Virus record (IMG/VR): IMGVR_UViG_3300030012_001648
Coordinates: 1 to 25,523 of that record
Reading direction: 5' to 3' (one strand)
Origin: a virus
DNA: 25,523 bases
Shown here in pieces: positions 6,901-12,849 of this stretch. Position 1 is the stretch's first letter. Every line of letters starts with the position of its first letter. The position numbers and the translations under genes are program-made. The notes beneath the pieces are model-generated. The model had not been told where the DNA came from, ran no database searches, and saw only the letters and a list, made by a program, of their open reading frames with translations.

Positions 6901-7747
6901 AGAATGCAAAAGTGCTGATAACTATTTTGATGAAACTCTAGGTGAAAGAGTTTGCAATATTTGTGGATTAGTTTTAGTCCAAGATATGTTTGAAGAGACT
7001 GTTCATATTCTTGATAGGTCTGGTAATGTTGAACGTTCAGCCGATAAAGGCAAATTAGGTTCAGTTATTACTGGTAAAGGTTCTTATAAATTCAATAAGT
7101 TCGGTAAAAATAGTGTTGTTCCTCAACATATACAAAATGGATTGATGCATTGTAATATGGTTCTTTCTCAAGTAGCACCGAATATGGGTTTAAGAGAAAG
7201 AGTAGAAGAATTATATATGTCTTTACACAATAAGAATATCTTTGGGAGAAGTCAGTATGAAGCAAGAGCAACTGCAATTGTGTATTATGCTCTGAAAGAA
7301 AATGGCACACCACATACATTCAAAGACGTTTGTTCTGAATTTGAACCAAACATTAAAACAGTTAAGAGGCTGGTAAGAAAAATAAACCAAGTCTTTAGAA
7401 ATAAAGTAATCTACAAACCCGCAAATCCACAGTATCTTTTAACACAGACACTTACAAAGATTACTGATGATTTACTTTTTCAAAGACAATGTTTAAAAGT
7501 ATTAGAGTTCTTTGAAGCAAAGATTAGTAAAAACGCCTTCAACAAAGGTCGTTCTTACTATGCAGCGATAATCTGGATTGCTTCAAATATCTATGTAAAT
7601 AATCAGATTACACAAGTTATGCTAACCGAGAAAACTGGATTCTCTCGGTTTAATATACGAAGACAAACCAAACAAATACTTGCGATGGTTGGTTTAGAAT
7701 TAGCAAGTGAAGTAAAAGGAAAACAATTAAGTGAGATAGGTGAATAA
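6887..7747 (+). CDS. tfb: Transcription initiation factor TFIIB (TFB)
   Basis: TFIIB recruits RNA polymerase to TBP-bound promoters in archaea. The N-terminus has the classic zinc ribbon Cys4-x2-Cys7-x15-Cys23-x2-Cys26, with Gly-Glu-Arg-Val-Cys-Asn-Ile-Cys-Gly as in cellular TFBs. Two cyclin-like repeats follow (about residues 85-175 and 190-280), each with several helices, and the total of about 286 residues is close to normal. The linker holding the B-reader is present but divergent. Several in-frame ATGs (6866, 6878, 6881, 6887, 6890) lie inside the end of the previous gene; I chose 6887, which has a GATGA-type site upstream, but 6866 to 6890 are all possible. A viral TFB could direct host RNA polymerase to viral promoters such as the TATA-like box at 2680. 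Confidence 0.93.
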   Translation: MMICEECKSADNYFDETLGERVCNICGLVLVQDMFEETVHILDRSGNVERSADKGKLGSVITGKGSYKFNKFGKNSVVPQHIQNGLMHCNMVLSQVAPNMGLRERVEELYMSLHNKNIFGRSQYEARATAIVYYALKENGTPHTFKDVCSEFEPNIKTVKRLVRKINQVFRNKVIYKPANPQYLLTQTLTKITDDLLFQRQCLKVLEFFEAKISKNAFNKGRSYYAAIIWIASNIYVNNQITQVMLTEKTGFSRFNIRRQTKQILAMVGLELASEVKGKQLSEIGE

Positions 7748-7749
7748 AA

Positions 7750-8133
7750 ATGGAAGAAATATGCGAGAAACACGGACTAGAAATAGTCTCATATAGAGGA
7801 GATGAACCGTATTGTGATGAATGTCACATTGAAGACATTAAATTACAGTTGAAAGGACACACTAAAGATACTATTGCAAGATGGGTGTATAAAAATGCTA
7901 TACTAAATAGCGACACTTGGCCTAGTAACAAACAGAGCCAAATATATACACTCGATATGCTAAAGTATGTAGAAACCTTCGGTCTTGGATTTTATGATTC
8001 AGAAATCTTTGAAAAGGGTATGAGAAGATGGAATGTTATTTCTTGGGAATTACAAGAGATGTCTTGGCCTGATATTCAAGACAAATATAGAGAAAAATAC
8101 AATGAGGATTTAACTCATGATTTTTTTGATTGA
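7750..8133 (+). CDS. Zinc-binding hypothetical protein, 127 aa
   Basis: The N-terminus has Cys5-x2-His8 followed by Cys22-x2-Cys25-His, a likely one-zinc knuckle, and the remainder is helical with many Trp and Tyr residues. The family is not recognised. The start at 7750 follows the TFIIB stop by two bases with AGGTGA upstream, so it is probably cotranscribed with TFIIB. Confidence 0.65.
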   Translation: MEEICEKHGLEIVSYRGDEPYCDECHIEDIKLQLKGHTKDTIARWVYKNAILNSDTWPSNKQSQIYTLDMLKYVETFGLGFYDSEIFEKGMRRWNVISWELQEMSWPDIQDKYREKYNEDLTHDFFD

Positions 8134-8143
8134 GGTGTATTGA

Positions 8144-8326
8144 ATGGGATATATGAGTGAATTACATACTATGCTGAGTAACGGAGCAACTGTTCAAGAA
8201 ATAGCAGATTGGCTTTTCAGTTTGAAGGTAAGTCGAGGCCATGATATCAATGAAGAAACTTTAGAGGATTGTTACTTTACCGCTAAGCATTTTTATACAC
8301 AGTTTCATTACGGGAGTGGTGTTTGA
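8144..8326 (+). CDS. Hypothetical protein, 60 aa
   Basis: A small helical protein that I do not recognise. The segment around residues 14-30 (Ala-Thr-Val-Gln-Glu-Ile-Ala-Asp-Trp-Leu) has the look of a helix-turn-helix first helix, but the protein is too short to be sure. TTGAGGTGTATTGA provides the ribosome binding site. It ends in a TGATG overlap with the next gene. Confidence 0.6.
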   Translation: MGYMSELHTMLSNGATVQEIADWLFSLKVSRGHDINEETLEDCYFTAKHFYTQFHYGSGV

Positions 8327-8841
8327 TGCTTAGAACTAGATTTAGTGATATTAAGAATTTAGGAGTAATCTATGCAATGAAAGATATGTATGAGAGCAAA
8401 CTCTTGACAAAGGAAGAATATGATAATCTTCCCGAAAGACACATGGAAAGAGCAGTTCCTAACGAAATAAAAAGCAAACTGGATTATCATAATAAATTGT
8501 ATAGTTTTTTAGACACGAATCGTGATTCTCCTAGTTTTCCAAATCTATTGGAGTATAGGTCTTTTCATAGAACTATGCAAGCGAGATTGATTAGAGATAA
8601 TCCATATAATACGGCAACTTTTCCCACTATTGAACTTTTTAAACAAAAAGGTGGTTATAATAAGGGTCGCCCAAAGGGAGGAAAAAATTCTCCCAGAATG
8701 TCAAGAATGTTAATAAATTTATTTATATTTTCAGGGATTAAAACTAAAGAAGAAGTAGAGGATATAATTGGTAGAAAACTAACACCCGATGAAATTTATT
8801 CTTATGAACGAGTTGTGGAAGAATATGGTGATAAAAAATGA
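8326..8841 (+). CDS. Hypothetical protein with AT-hook-like motif, 171 aa
   Basis: Unrecognised as a whole. Around residues 111-120 it has Asn-Lys-Gly-Arg-Pro-Lys-Gly-Gly-Lys, close to the AT-hook core Arg/Gly-Arg-Pro that inserts in the minor groove of AT-rich DNA, followed by a helical C-terminal region. A DNA-binding role is therefore plausible in an AT-rich genome. ATG 8326 overlaps the previous stop by one base, with GTGGTG upstream. It ends in an ATGA overlap with the MazG-like gene. Confidence 0.65.
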   Translation: MLRTRFSDIKNLGVIYAMKDMYESKLLTKEEYDNLPERHMERAVPNEIKSKLDYHNKLYSFLDTNRDSPSFPNLLEYRSFHRTMQARLIRDNPYNTATFPTIELFKQKGGYNKGRPKGGKNSPRMSRMLINLFIFSGIKTKEEVEDIIGRKLTPDEIYSYERVVEEYGDKK

Positions 8842-9173
8842 GTGATAAAATGTTTGAAAAAGAATGGAATAAAATAGCAAAACAAATATATAAGAATGCA
8901 GTAAATCATGGTTTCTGGAAAGGAGAAGTCAATGATGGAGAAAGAATGGCTTTAATACACGCTGAAATTAGCGAAGCGTTGGAAGCACTTAGAGAGGGTA
9001 ATCCCTCTTCAAATAAGATTATTGAATTTAGTAATCTTGAAGAAGAATTAGCAGATGCAGTAATTCGTATTATGGATTATGCATTTGGTAAAGATTTAGA
9101 TATTGCAGGTGCAATTCTTGCTAAACTAGAATATAATAAAAGTCGTGAATTTATGCATGGTAAAACTTTTTGA
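8838..9173 (+). CDS. MazG-like nucleotide pyrophosphohydrolase
   Basis: The all-alpha MazG/dUTPase-like family hydrolyses nucleoside triphosphates, including non-canonical dNTPs, to monophosphates. Metal-binding residues are in place: Glu43-x2-Glu46 in Glu-Ile-Ser-Glu-Ala, and Glu70-x2-Asp73 in Glu-Glu-Leu-Ala-Asp. The C-terminal Tyr-Asn-Lys-Ser-Arg with a following His-Gly-Lys matches phage and small archaeal family members, and 111 residues is a usual length for a single-domain enzyme. ATG 8838 (ATGA overlap, GGTGA upstream) is preferred to ATG 8850. It probably cleans or adjusts the nucleotide pool alongside the reductase; an effect on alarmone levels, proposed for some phage MazG proteins, is also possible. 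Confidence 0.88.
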   Translation: MSDKMFEKEWNKIAKQIYKNAVNHGFWKGEVNDGERMALIHAEISEALEALREGNPSSNKIIEFSNLEEELADAVIRIMDYAFGKDLDIAGAILAKLEYNKSREFMHGKTF

Positions 9174-9183
9174 GGGAATCAAT

Positions 9184-9456
9184 ATGAAGAAAAAAACAAG
9201 TTTTGAAGAAATGATTACAGAACTACAAAATAAAGGAACGCAGGTTATTACAGCAGATGCCTGTATGTGCGCTAAATGCGTAGAAAGAAGAAAAAAGCAT
9301 GGAACAATACCAATGAGGGTTGTTCCTGAAAAATCAGATGACCCTATTCAGGAAGCAAACAGAAAAATGGCTATTGATTTAATGGCCGCTACCATGCGTA
9401 AAACTAAACAAGCACAAAGAAAAAGAAAAAATAAAAATAAGAAAAGGGAGAAATAA
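9184..9456 (+). CDS. Basic Cys-rich hypothetical protein, 90 aa
   Basis: The start is ATG 9184 with GAGGG upstream; an upstream in-frame ATG at 9145 lies inside the previous gene. The protein has Cys-Met-Cys-x2-Cys near residues 27-32, a possible metal site, and a strongly basic tail (about residues 72-90) that would bind nucleic acid non-specifically. No family is recognised. Confidence 0.6.
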   Translation: MKKKTSFEEMITELQNKGTQVITADACMCAKCVERRKKHGTIPMRVVPEKSDDPIQEANRKMAIDLMAATMRKTKQAQRKRKNKNKKREK

Positions 9457-9458
9457 AT

Positions 9459-9899
9459 ATGCAATTAGAAATAGGAATAGCAATAGGAAGCCTGACTACG
9501 GGAATAATCTTTATGATTATTAACCGTTTTATCAACCGCCCAACAACTTTTGAAGAGTTAAAACCAACTATACATGATAGGTTCAATACTGTAGTATGGT
9601 CTAAATTAACTAAACAAGGTATAGAGAGAAATAAGAACAACTTTAAATCTTTTACTCAATCAATTTATGGTTGGGATAAAGATGATGAAGGTAACTTAAC
9701 TCCTAATTGGGATGAACAGGCAGTTATTGATGAAATGAGAAGACTGAGAAAGGAGAATAATAGTTGGTCGGGAATCGCTAGAATTTTGAATGAAAAAGGA
9801 TTAAAAGGAAAAAGAGGCGGTAATTTTGGCCCACAAACAGTCAAAAGAACGATGGAAAATCCTTTCCATGATAAGAGAACACAATTTAAGGAGGAATAA
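9459..9899 (+). CDS. Membrane-anchored protein with serine-recombinase-like DNA-binding domain
   Basis: Residues 4-25 form one hydrophobic membrane segment. A linker (about 26-85) follows, and residues 86-136 match the DNA-binding 'Recombinase' domain of large serine recombinases: a helix, then Ile-Ala-Arg-Ile-Leu-Asn-Glu-Lys-Gly-Leu and a Gly-rich turn before a helix ending in Met-Glu-Asn-Pro. The catalytic resolvase domain with its Ser nucleophile is absent, and the N-terminus is a membrane anchor instead. The protein may tether viral DNA to the membrane, or may be a re-used recombinase fragment. GGGAGAAATAAATATG marks the start and GGAGGAATAAATATG starts the next gene. Confidence 0.6.
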   Translation: MQLEIGIAIGSLTTGIIFMIINRFINRPTTFEELKPTIHDRFNTVVWSKLTKQGIERNKNNFKSFTQSIYGWDKDDEGNLTPNWDEQAVIDEMRRLRKENNSWSGIARILNEKGLKGKRGGNFGPQTVKRTMENPFHDKRTQFKEE

Positions 9900-9901
9900 A
9901 T

Positions 9902-10459
9902 ATGAGAAATATATTAGTAATTGGAGCAGGAGGAATTGGAAGTTTTCTAATTCCTATTTTAGATAAAGTTGGTCTTTACCGCATTCATGTGGCTGACCCC
10001 GATGGAGTAGAAACAAAGAATTTACCCTATCAAAACTTTAAGAAAGGACACGTTGGACAGAATAAGGCTCAAGTAATGATGGATTCCTATGAATCTGTTG
10101 GTTCTTTTAGTAAATATCCTATCCTAACACAGAAACAAATGGAAGGATATGATTTAGTAATCTGTTGTGTTGATAATATTGGGGTTAGAAGAACCCTTTA
10201 CAACACAAGTCTTAAATGGCTCGACCTGCGAGCGCAGGGTAGAAACGCTGCACTTATCAGCCATAAGGCTGACGTTATGATGTATGATACACTTTTGAAG
10301 GGCGATGATAGGTCATATTCTTGTCAAGGCGATTCTTGGGATGGAACAAATAGTAATGTTCATTTTATGCAAGTTGCAATTGCAGGATTAGGCGCACAAT
10401 GGACTCAAAGATATTTTAATAATGAAGATGTAAGAGAATATATGGTGGTGAATGTATGA
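9902..10459 (+). CDS. E1-like / ThiF-HesA-MoeB family adenylyltransferase
   Basis: This family uses ATP to adenylate the C-terminal Gly of ubiquitin-like proteins. The protein shows the Rossmann loop Gly8-Ala-Gly-Gly-Ile-Gly-Ser14, Asp32-x-Asp34, then Asn40-Leu-Pro-Tyr-Gln44 where most E1s have Asn-x-x-Arg-Gln, the conserved Lys55 after Val-Gly-x-Asn, and Asp91 after a Cys-Cys-Val strand. At 185 residues it is a minimal adenylation domain, shorter than ThiF (about 250). It lacks paired CxxC zinc sites; Cys141 is the best candidate for a thioester cysteine but may be only structural. The loss of Arg in the Asn-x-x-Arg-Gln motif is a notable change. Its partners may be the modifier at 2724 and the protease at 11606. 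Confidence 0.85.
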   Translation: MRNILVIGAGGIGSFLIPILDKVGLYRIHVADPDGVETKNLPYQNFKKGHVGQNKAQVMMDSYESVGSFSKYPILTQKQMEGYDLVICCVDNIGVRRTLYNTSLKWLDLRAQGRNAALISHKADVMMYDTLLKGDDRSYSCQGDSWDGTNSNVHFMQVAIAGLGAQWTQRYFNNEDVREYMVVNV

Positions 10460-11613
10460 GAGGAAGAAAACCAAATCAAAAGAATTATGGCGGTGGTTCT
10501 AAGTGGACTGATGAGCAAATTGCTTTTCTTGTAGTAAGAAAGGCTATGGGTAATACTCATGCTCAAATTGCTAAAGCATTAAATCGAAAGTTCGGAATAG
10601 CGAGAACAGAAGGTTCTGTTACAGCCAAATACAAGGCTTTAATGAATCCAAAACCAGAAAAAGAACCAAAGTTCTCAAAAGAAGAAAAGGAATTTATTTA
10701 TGCTTGTGTTCGTAACAATTTTTCTGATAGTAGAATTATTGTCGGATTTTTGGAACAATACAAGAAAAATATTGATAAGACAGACATTTTAACAACATAT
10801 CAAGAGATGACAGTAAAAGAAAGAATTCAACATGAAAATAAAGTTGATAAAAATTTGACAAACCTAAAGTCAAAAATCAAGAAAAATCTTGAAAATAAAA
10901 TTAAGGAAAACAAAAAGGTGAAAAAAATGAAACAAATATATGGTGTCAAATGGACACAAGAAGAAGATGAAAAGATTGGAAAGTGCGCTAATGCCGCAGA
11001 AGCAGTATCATTGGGGCTGAACCGAACAGAAAGTGCGGTTCGCCAGCGTTACTATTCAGTTAAGAAAAAGAATAAGATGATGAAAAAGAATGCTCTTGTT
11101 CAAAAGAAAGGAGCAAAGCGTGGTCGAATGACTATTGCTGAACTTAAAATGATTCGTGATTGTGAAACAATCGAAGAAGCATTGGCTTTAAATTTGCGAA
11201 AGCCCGAAACAATTATTCGGCAATTTGCTAAACTTAAGTCACTTAAACCAGAAACTAAGAAGAAAAAGACCGCTAAGACTGAGCGTAAGAAATATACCCC
11301 TCGTTGGACGAAAGAAGAAGATTATGACCTTGTTCTAAACTTTTACGAACTTTCGATTGATGAGGCTCGTAACCGATTTAATCGGTCATATGGTGTTATT
11401 GCATCTAGGTTAGAAAAACTAGTGGATAGCACAGAACCTCATCATATTGAAATGCTTATGGAAGCGTCTAAGGAGATTAAGAAGCGGAAGAATCAGCCAG
11501 CCGTTGAGAAGCCAAAGAGCCGACGTGTCCTTCGTAGAGAGCGAAAAGAAGCAAAGAAATTGGCTAAGTTGCAGAAGAAAATGGCGAAGTTACAGGGTGA
11601 AATGAATGGATGA
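10456..11613 (+). CDS. SANT/Myb-like multi-repeat DNA-binding protein
   Basis: The 385-residue, very Lys-rich protein appears to hold four or five Myb/SANT-like units. The best begin Lys-Trp-Thr-x-Glu/Gln at about 16-62, Lys-Trp-Thr-Gln-Glu-Glu at about 165-203 and Arg-Trp-Thr-Lys-Glu-Glu at about 283-322; weaker units are at about 72-105 and 223-262. Each has the pattern of a Trp/aromatic-led helix, a second helix, and a recognition helix with Arg/Lys. Basic linkers and a C-terminal basic helix (about 345-385) separate and end the units. It is probably a DNA-binding regulator or architectural protein. ATGA links it to the E1-like gene before it, and its 3' end overlaps the JAMM gene start. 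Confidence 0.65.
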   Translation: MRGRKPNQKNYGGGSKWTDEQIAFLVVRKAMGNTHAQIAKALNRKFGIARTEGSVTAKYKALMNPKPEKEPKFSKEEKEFIYACVRNNFSDSRIIVGFLEQYKKNIDKTDILTTYQEMTVKERIQHENKVDKNLTNLKSKIKKNLENKIKENKKVKKMKQIYGVKWTQEEDEKIGKCANAAEAVSLGLNRTESAVRQRYYSVKKKNKMMKKNALVQKKGAKRGRMTIAELKMIRDCETIEEALALNLRKPETIIRQFAKLKSLKPETKKKKTAKTERKKYTPRWTKEEDYDLVLNFYELSIDEARNRFNRSYGVIASRLEKLVDSTEPHHIEMLMEASKEIKKRKNQPAVEKPKSRRVLRRERKEAKKLAKLQKKMAKLQGEMNG

Positions 11614-12139
11614 TGCGGAAGTTCAGTATTTGGAAGAAAAGCGCAAAGAAGCAGAAGATTCAATTAAAGAACACTTTGCTTTAGAGTTGGATAATATTCG
11701 TAGGCAAATTAGCCCTTCTGCAAGAATTGAAGATATTCCAGATGTAGCATTTCATAATCTTTCATTTCATGAAACTATTTGGGAGGCTTCAACAGAAATA
11801 CTCCCTCATCTTGAAGTACAAGTGGTTATCGACAAAAAGAATCAATGTTTTGTAACTACTGGTTCAGCAGGTTATGTTGAATTTGGCATGAATCCACCAT
11901 ATGGTGCAACATTGCCGATTAGATGTTGGATTCATACTCATCCTTTTGGTTCTGCCTATTTTAGTGGCGTTGATATTAGAACAGTATCTATTTGGCAACC
12001 AAACATGGAATGTGCTTATGTTATCGGTGGTATTGGTCATTATGGCTTTTGGGAACAGGATAACCCGAATCAATTAGAAATTACCTTAGATAATAAATTT
12101 CACAAAATACAAAAGTGGGACAAAACAGAGGAGGAATAA
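11606..12139 (+). CDS. JAMM/JAB (MPN+) metalloprotease-like protein
   Basis: JAMM proteases remove ubiquitin-like proteins from substrates or trim their precursors, using zinc. The full motif is present: His110-Thr-His112, then seven residues to Ser120, two more, and Asp123. This is the exact His-x-His-x7-Ser-x2-Asp pattern, with an upstream Glu (Glu92 or another in that strand) as the general base candidate. The fold predicted around it (strands near 70-95 and 105-112) fits the family. Residues 1-35 form an extra charged helix not in minimal JAB domains. It overlaps the SANT-repeat gene by eight bases. It could expose the Gly-Gly of the modifier at 2724. Alternatives are a tail-assembly JAB protein, as in lambda-like phages, or a counter-defence deubiquitinase. 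Confidence 0.87.
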   Translation: MDDAEVQYLEEKRKEAEDSIKEHFALELDNIRRQISPSARIEDIPDVAFHNLSFHETIWEASTEILPHLEVQVVIDKKNQCFVTTGSAGYVEFGMNPPYGATLPIRCWIHTHPFGSAYFSGVDIRTVSIWQPNMECAYVIGGIGHYGFWEQDNPNQLEITLDNKFHKIQKWDKTEEE

Positions 12140-12141
12140 AT

Positions 12142-12387
12142 ATGAAAATGAAAAAAGATATACCAGAACAATTGACAGTAAAGCAGCGACGAGATAGACA
12201 CCTTTTAAGTCATCCTAATGATAAAAACATTAGGAAATCTACAAAGGGTGTTACTTGGTCTAAGAAAACAGAAAGAGATAAGATGTTGAAGCAATTCTAT
12301 AAAGAACACATCTATACTTTTGTTGATGAAAATGACCTTTCAAAAAAGCGTTGGATTCGTATTGCAGGGTATGGTGGAGATGAATGA
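12142..12387 (+). CDS. Small basic hypothetical protein ending Gly-Gly-Asp-Glu
   Basis: An 81-residue protein rich in Lys and Arg, mostly helical, with a strand-like end. The start is ATG 12142 after AGAGGAGGAATAAAT, one of the strongest ribosome binding sites here. Its last residues are Ala-Gly-Tyr-Gly-Gly-Asp-Glu; a Gly-Gly followed by two residues, directly downstream of a JAMM gene, invites comparison with a modifier precursor. However, the rest does not look like a beta-grasp fold, and the Gly-Gly is encoded by the GGTGGAGATG that serves as the next gene's ribosome binding site. A basic DNA- or RNA-binding accessory protein is more likely. Confidence 0.6.
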   Translation: MKMKKDIPEQLTVKQRRDRHLLSHPNDKNIRKSTKGVTWSKKTERDKMLKQFYKEHIYTFVDENDLSKKRWIRIAGYGGDE

Positions 12388-12614
12388 AGGCTATTGGTGA
12401 TTATGCTATTGTAAAGATTGAGAATTCTATTTCTGAATCGGGTATTCAAGTAAAGACTGATGGTATGGGAATTGTAGTGTCATGTCCTAAATATCCAGAT
12501 ATTGAAGGTAAAAGAATTTTATTCGATGACCGCCATCGGTTTCCAACCCACAATGATTTTATATTTGTTAAGATAGAGAATCTTTTGGGAGTATTTGAGG
12601 AGGAAAATGAATGA
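12384..12614 (+). CDS. groES: GroES-like co-chaperonin (Cpn10)
   Basis: The co-chaperonin caps the GroEL ring to enclose a folding chamber. The protein starts Lys-Ala-Ile-Gly-Asp-Tyr-Ala-Ile-Val-Lys-Ile as GroES does, then a short Ser-Glu-Ser-Gly-Ile-Gln-Val segment corresponding to the mobile loop, a Gly-x-Val-Val strand, Gly-Lys-Arg-Ile-Leu-Phe, and the closing Ile-Glu-Asn-Leu-Leu-Gly-Val. At 76 residues it is shorter than GroES (about 97), mainly because the roof hairpin is missing. The start is an ATGA overlap with GGTGGAGAT upstream. It lies 230 bases before the GroEL-type gene, with only two micro-genes between, which supports the call. The similarity is by pattern. Confidence 0.75.
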   Translation: MKAIGDYAIVKIENSISESGIQVKTDGMGIVVSCPKYPDIEGKRILFDDRHRFPTHNDFIFVKIENLLGVFEEENE

Positions 12615-12742
12615 GAGTTTTTTCTGAAGAAAATGCAAAAGATATTATGTGGGAGTTTTGTTTATGGGTATATCAAACACATCCATCTGCTCTTGAGACT
12701 CTTATGGAGGCTTATAAAAAATCAAGGGAGGAAGAAGAATGA
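12611..12742 (+). CDS. Micro-protein, 43 aa
   Basis: A short helical, acidic-tailed protein that starts in an ATGA overlap with the co-chaperonin stop and ends in the GGAGGAAGAAGAATGA element. The N-terminal half has Trp, Phe, Cys and Leu on one helix face, so it may bind another protein. The function is unknown. GAGGAGGAAAATGA gives a strong ribosome binding site, and the tight packing between co-chaperonin and chaperonin supports it as a real gene. Confidence 0.5.
   Translation: MRVFSEENAKDIMWEFCLWVYQTHPSALETLMEAYKKSREEEE
12727..12742 (+). promoter_or_regulatory. Dual-use ribosome binding site / stop-start overlap (copy 2)
   Basis: This is an exact copy of the 16-base GGAGGAAGAAGAATGA element also at 696-711 and 15357-15372. 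It encodes the Glu tail of the upstream micro-protein and the binding site and ATG for the downstream one. Confidence 0.7.
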
Positions 12743-12849
12743 CCTATGAAGAATATGAAAGAATCATAGAAGCGATAAGGGGATGCCCTATGTCTATAAA
12801 AGAAAATATAGCAATTACTAATTTTATTAGAGGATTGGTGAAAGAATGA
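12739..12849 (+). CDS. Micro-protein, 36 aa
   Basis: A 36-residue helical protein beginning Met-Thr-Tyr-Glu-Glu-Tyr-Glu with one Cys. Both ends are ATGA overlaps, with the previous micro-gene and with the chaperonin gene. Its last codons contain the GGTGA ribosome binding site of the chaperonin, so one role may be translational coupling. No family is recognised. Confidence 0.45.
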   Translation: MTYEEYERIIEAIRGCPMSIKENIAITNFIRGLVKE

